From: Actinomycetes bacterium
GTDB lineage: Bacteria; Actinomycetota; Acidimicrobiia; Acidimicrobiales; UBA8190
DNA length: 7,198 nt
Direction: 5' to 3'
Assembly (NCBI GenBank): GCA_021779775.1
Contig: JAJYAB010000087.1
Location: forward strand, 1-7,198
Shown here: one piece after another, positions 5,884 through 7,198 of the stretch
Layout: every line of letters begins with the position of its first letter
How positions within the stretch are numbered: the stretch's first letter is position 1
The notes under the pieces: generated by a model
Told to the model about the DNA's origin: nothing
Databases searched by the model: none
The model's input: the letters and a program-made list of their open reading frames with translations, nothing else
Program-made: the position numbers and the translations under genes

Positions 5884-6186
5884 ATGCGCCTCACTCCCCA
5901 CGAGCAGGAGCGCCTGCTGGTGTCGCTGGCAGCCATGGTCGCCCGGGACCGCCGTGCCCGCGGTGTGCTCCTTAACCACCCCGAGGCGGTGGCCCTGGTG
6001 TCCTCCTACGTGCTGGAGGGCGCCCGCGACGGGCGTACCGTCGCCGATCTGATGGAGGACGCCCGCCACGTGGTGACCCGGGCCGAGGTGATGGCAGGGG
6101 TGCCGGAGCTGCTGCCCATGGTGCAGGTGGAGGCGACCTTCCCGGACGGCACCAAGCTCGTGACCGTCCACGATCCGATCCCGTGA
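5884..6186 (+). CDS. ureA: Urease subunit gamma
   Basis: This 100-residue protein has the normal full length of UreA and reads like the family from end to end: MRLTPHEQERLL at the start, LNHPEA at 30-35, and the C-terminal block VEATFPDGTKLVTVHDPI. UreA is a structural subunit of the cytoplasmic (UreABC)3 nickel enzyme that hydrolyses urea to ammonia and carbamate, which then breaks down to a second ammonia and CO2. The ATG at 5884 is fixed by the conserved N-terminus. There is no strong ribosome site, and the start may be leaderless behind TACGGT at 5870-5875. Its stop overlaps the ureB GTG by 4 nt (GTGA), so the two are translationally coupled. It is divergent from gdmH, whose product urea is its substrate. 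Confidence 0.97.
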   Translation: MRLTPHEQERLLVSLAAMVARDRRARGVLLNHPEAVALVSSYVLEGARDGRTVADLMEDARHVVTRAEVMAGVPELLPMVQVEATFPDGTKLVTVHDPIP

Positions 6187-6554
6187 CCAGGCCGACCGAG
6201 GTTCCTGGGATGCCGGCGCCCGAAGAGGTGGTGCCCGGGGAGGTGGTCGTCGGTTCGCGTCCCGTCGTCCTCTTCGCGGGACGGACCGTCACGGAGCTGG
6301 AGGTGCTCAACACGGGTGATCGCCCCGTGCAGGTGGGCTCGCATTTTCACCTGGCCGAGGCGAACCCTGCCCTCCAGTTCGACCGGGATGCCGCGCGCGG
6401 CCAGCGCCTGGCGGTGCCGTCCGGAACGTCGGTGCGCTTCGAGCCGGGGGTGGAGCGGTCGGTGCAGGTGGTGCCCCTGGGCGGGCGACGGGTGGTGGCC
6501 GGGCTGCGCGGCGCGGTGGGGGGGCCCCTCGACGCACCCGGCGGCGGATCCTGA
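6183..6554 (+). CDS. ureB: Urease subunit beta
   Basis: The 123-residue product shows the UreB core VPGE (17-20), VLNTGDRPVQVGSHFHLAEA (41-60), NPALQFDRDAARG (61-73) and the RFEPG segment (85-89). It is a structural subunit of the same urease complex as UreA. Most UreB proteins begin almost at the PGE motif, so this one has an N-terminal extension of about 16 residues if the GTG at 6183 is used. An in-frame ATG at 6210 would remove nine of them. I chose GTG because it makes the 4-nt GTGA overlap typical of coupled operon genes, but ATG 6210 cannot be excluded. The end is Gly/Pro-rich (PLDAPGGGS) and diverges from the usual C-terminus. The stop TGA overlaps the ureC ATG by one base (TGATG). 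Confidence 0.94.
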   Translation: MTRPTEVPGMPAPEEVVPGEVVVGSRPVVLFAGRTVTELEVLNTGDRPVQVGSHFHLAEANPALQFDRDAARGQRLAVPSGTSVRFEPGVERSVQVVPLGGRRVVAGLRGAVGGPLDAPGGGS

Positions 6555-7198
6555 TGGAGCTCGACCGGCACCGATACCGCCTGCTGTACGGGCCGACCAC
6601 AGGCGACCGCATCCGCCTGGCCGACACCGACCTGTTCATCGAGGTGACCGACGACGCGTGCGTCGGGGGTGACGAGGCCGTCTTCGGCGGCGGCAAGGTG
6701 GTCCGTGAGTCGATGGGGCAGTCGACCGCCACCCGGGCGCAGGGCACGCCCGACATGGTGATCACCGGCGCCGTGGTGCTGGACCACTGGGGGGTGGTGA
6801 AGGCCGACGTCGGTATCCGCGACGGTCGCATCGTGGCCCTCGGGCGGGCCGGCAACCCCGACACCATGGACGGCGTCCACCGGGACCTGGTGATCGGCCC
6901 GTCGACGGAGATCCTGGCCGGCAACGGCAAGATCCTCACCGCCGGGGCCGTCGACTGCCATGTGCACCTGGTGTGCCCCCAGCTGGTAGCCGAGGCCGTC
7001 GGTGCCGGGGTCACCACCCTCATCGGCGGTGGCACGGGCCCGACCGAGGGAACGAAGGCGACCACGGTCACCCCCGGCTCGTGGCACACGGAGCGGATGC
7101 TGGAGGCGACGGACGGGCTGCCGGTCAACGTCGTCCTGCTGGGCAAGGGGAGCACCGCCTCGCCCGAGGCGCTGTGGGAGCAGCTGCGCGGCGCCGTG
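6554..7198 (+). CDS. ureC: Urease subunit alpha (catalytic), 3' end missing
   Basis: The first 215 codons of UreC are present; the window ends inside the gene (family length about 570 residues). The N-terminal part is typical: YGPTTGDRIRLADTDL (12-27), GGDEAVFGGGKVVRESMGQS (38-57), and the amidohydrolase metal motif HVH at 136-138 in DCHVHLVCP, whose two histidines bind nickel in known ureases. GGGTGPTEGTKATTVTPG (158-175) is also characteristic. The carbamylated lysine that bridges the two nickel ions should lie a few residues past the window edge, as should the other ligands, so activity cannot be fully judged here. The ATG at 6554 overlaps the ureB stop by one base. Accessory genes (ureE, F, G, D/H) would be expected to the right. 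Confidence 0.97.
   Translation, partial: MELDRHRYRLLYGPTTGDRIRLADTDLFIEVTDDACVGGDEAVFGGGKVVRESMGQSTATRAQGTPDMVITGAVVLDHWGVVKADVGIRDGRIVALGRAGNPDTMDGVHRDLVIGPSTEILAGNGKILTAGAVDCHVHLVCPQLVAEAVGAGVTTLIGGGTGPTEGTKATTVTPGSWHTERMLEATDGLPVNVVLLGKGSTASPEALWEQLRGAV

Noticed and set aside
5670..5975. Plus-strand open frame through the divergent region
   Set aside because: It covers the antisense of the riboswitch and the start of ureA in another frame; the translation is not protein-like.
1..7198. tRNA or rRNA genes, CRISPR arrays, complete insertion sequences
   Set aside because: No cloverleaf, rRNA block, regularly spaced repeat or transposase was seen on reading both strands.

Overview
The window reads as chromosomal DNA from a high-GC Gram-positive bacterium, most likely an actinomycete in the broad sense (Actinomycetota). 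This rests on the strongly GC-biased third codon positions, the actinobacterial look of the urease subunits, GTG starts, and an 11-nt GTTCACGC direct repeat resembling streptomycete PHO boxes. Genus and class cannot be fixed from the sequence.

Layout, left to right. Bases 1-258 are an AT-richer leader (about 54% GC by hand count over 1-240) with no gene I can support. Bases 259-2841 (+) encode an 860-residue PAS-GGDEF-EAL cyclic-di-GMP protein with a degenerate GGDEF signature (YGGEF) and an intact EAL phosphodiesterase site. Convergent to it, and overlapping its last 55 bp, is a two-gene minus-strand unit transcribed leftward: a ureohydrolase best read as the nickel-dependent guanidine hydrolase GdmH (5604-4468), then an APC-superfamily permease (4406-2787). 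Rightward from 5884 (+) run ureA, ureB and the first 215 codons of ureC, tightly coupled and cut by the window end.

The central result is in the leader of the ureohydrolase gene. Minus-strand bases 5750-5648 carry the conserved blocks of the guanidine-I (ykkC class) riboswitch: CTAGGGTTCCG, CTGGTCCGAGAG and AAAAGCCCGGGAGA, plus a perfect P1 (GCACCT/AGGTGC) and an 8-bp P2. Together the parts make a guanidine assimilation locus. The riboswitch senses guanidine and turns on a hydrolase (guanidine to urea plus ammonia) and a candidate importer. The divergent urease can then split the urea to ammonia and CO2, so that all three nitrogens are recovered. The riboswitch can only act on the leftward transcript. 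The urease promoter lies in the 279-bp divergent region, which also holds a PHO/GlnR-like direct repeat, a 7-bp inverted repeat and a -10-like TACGGT placed so that the ureA mRNA may be leaderless. The cyclic-di-GMP gene has no evident link to the pathway.
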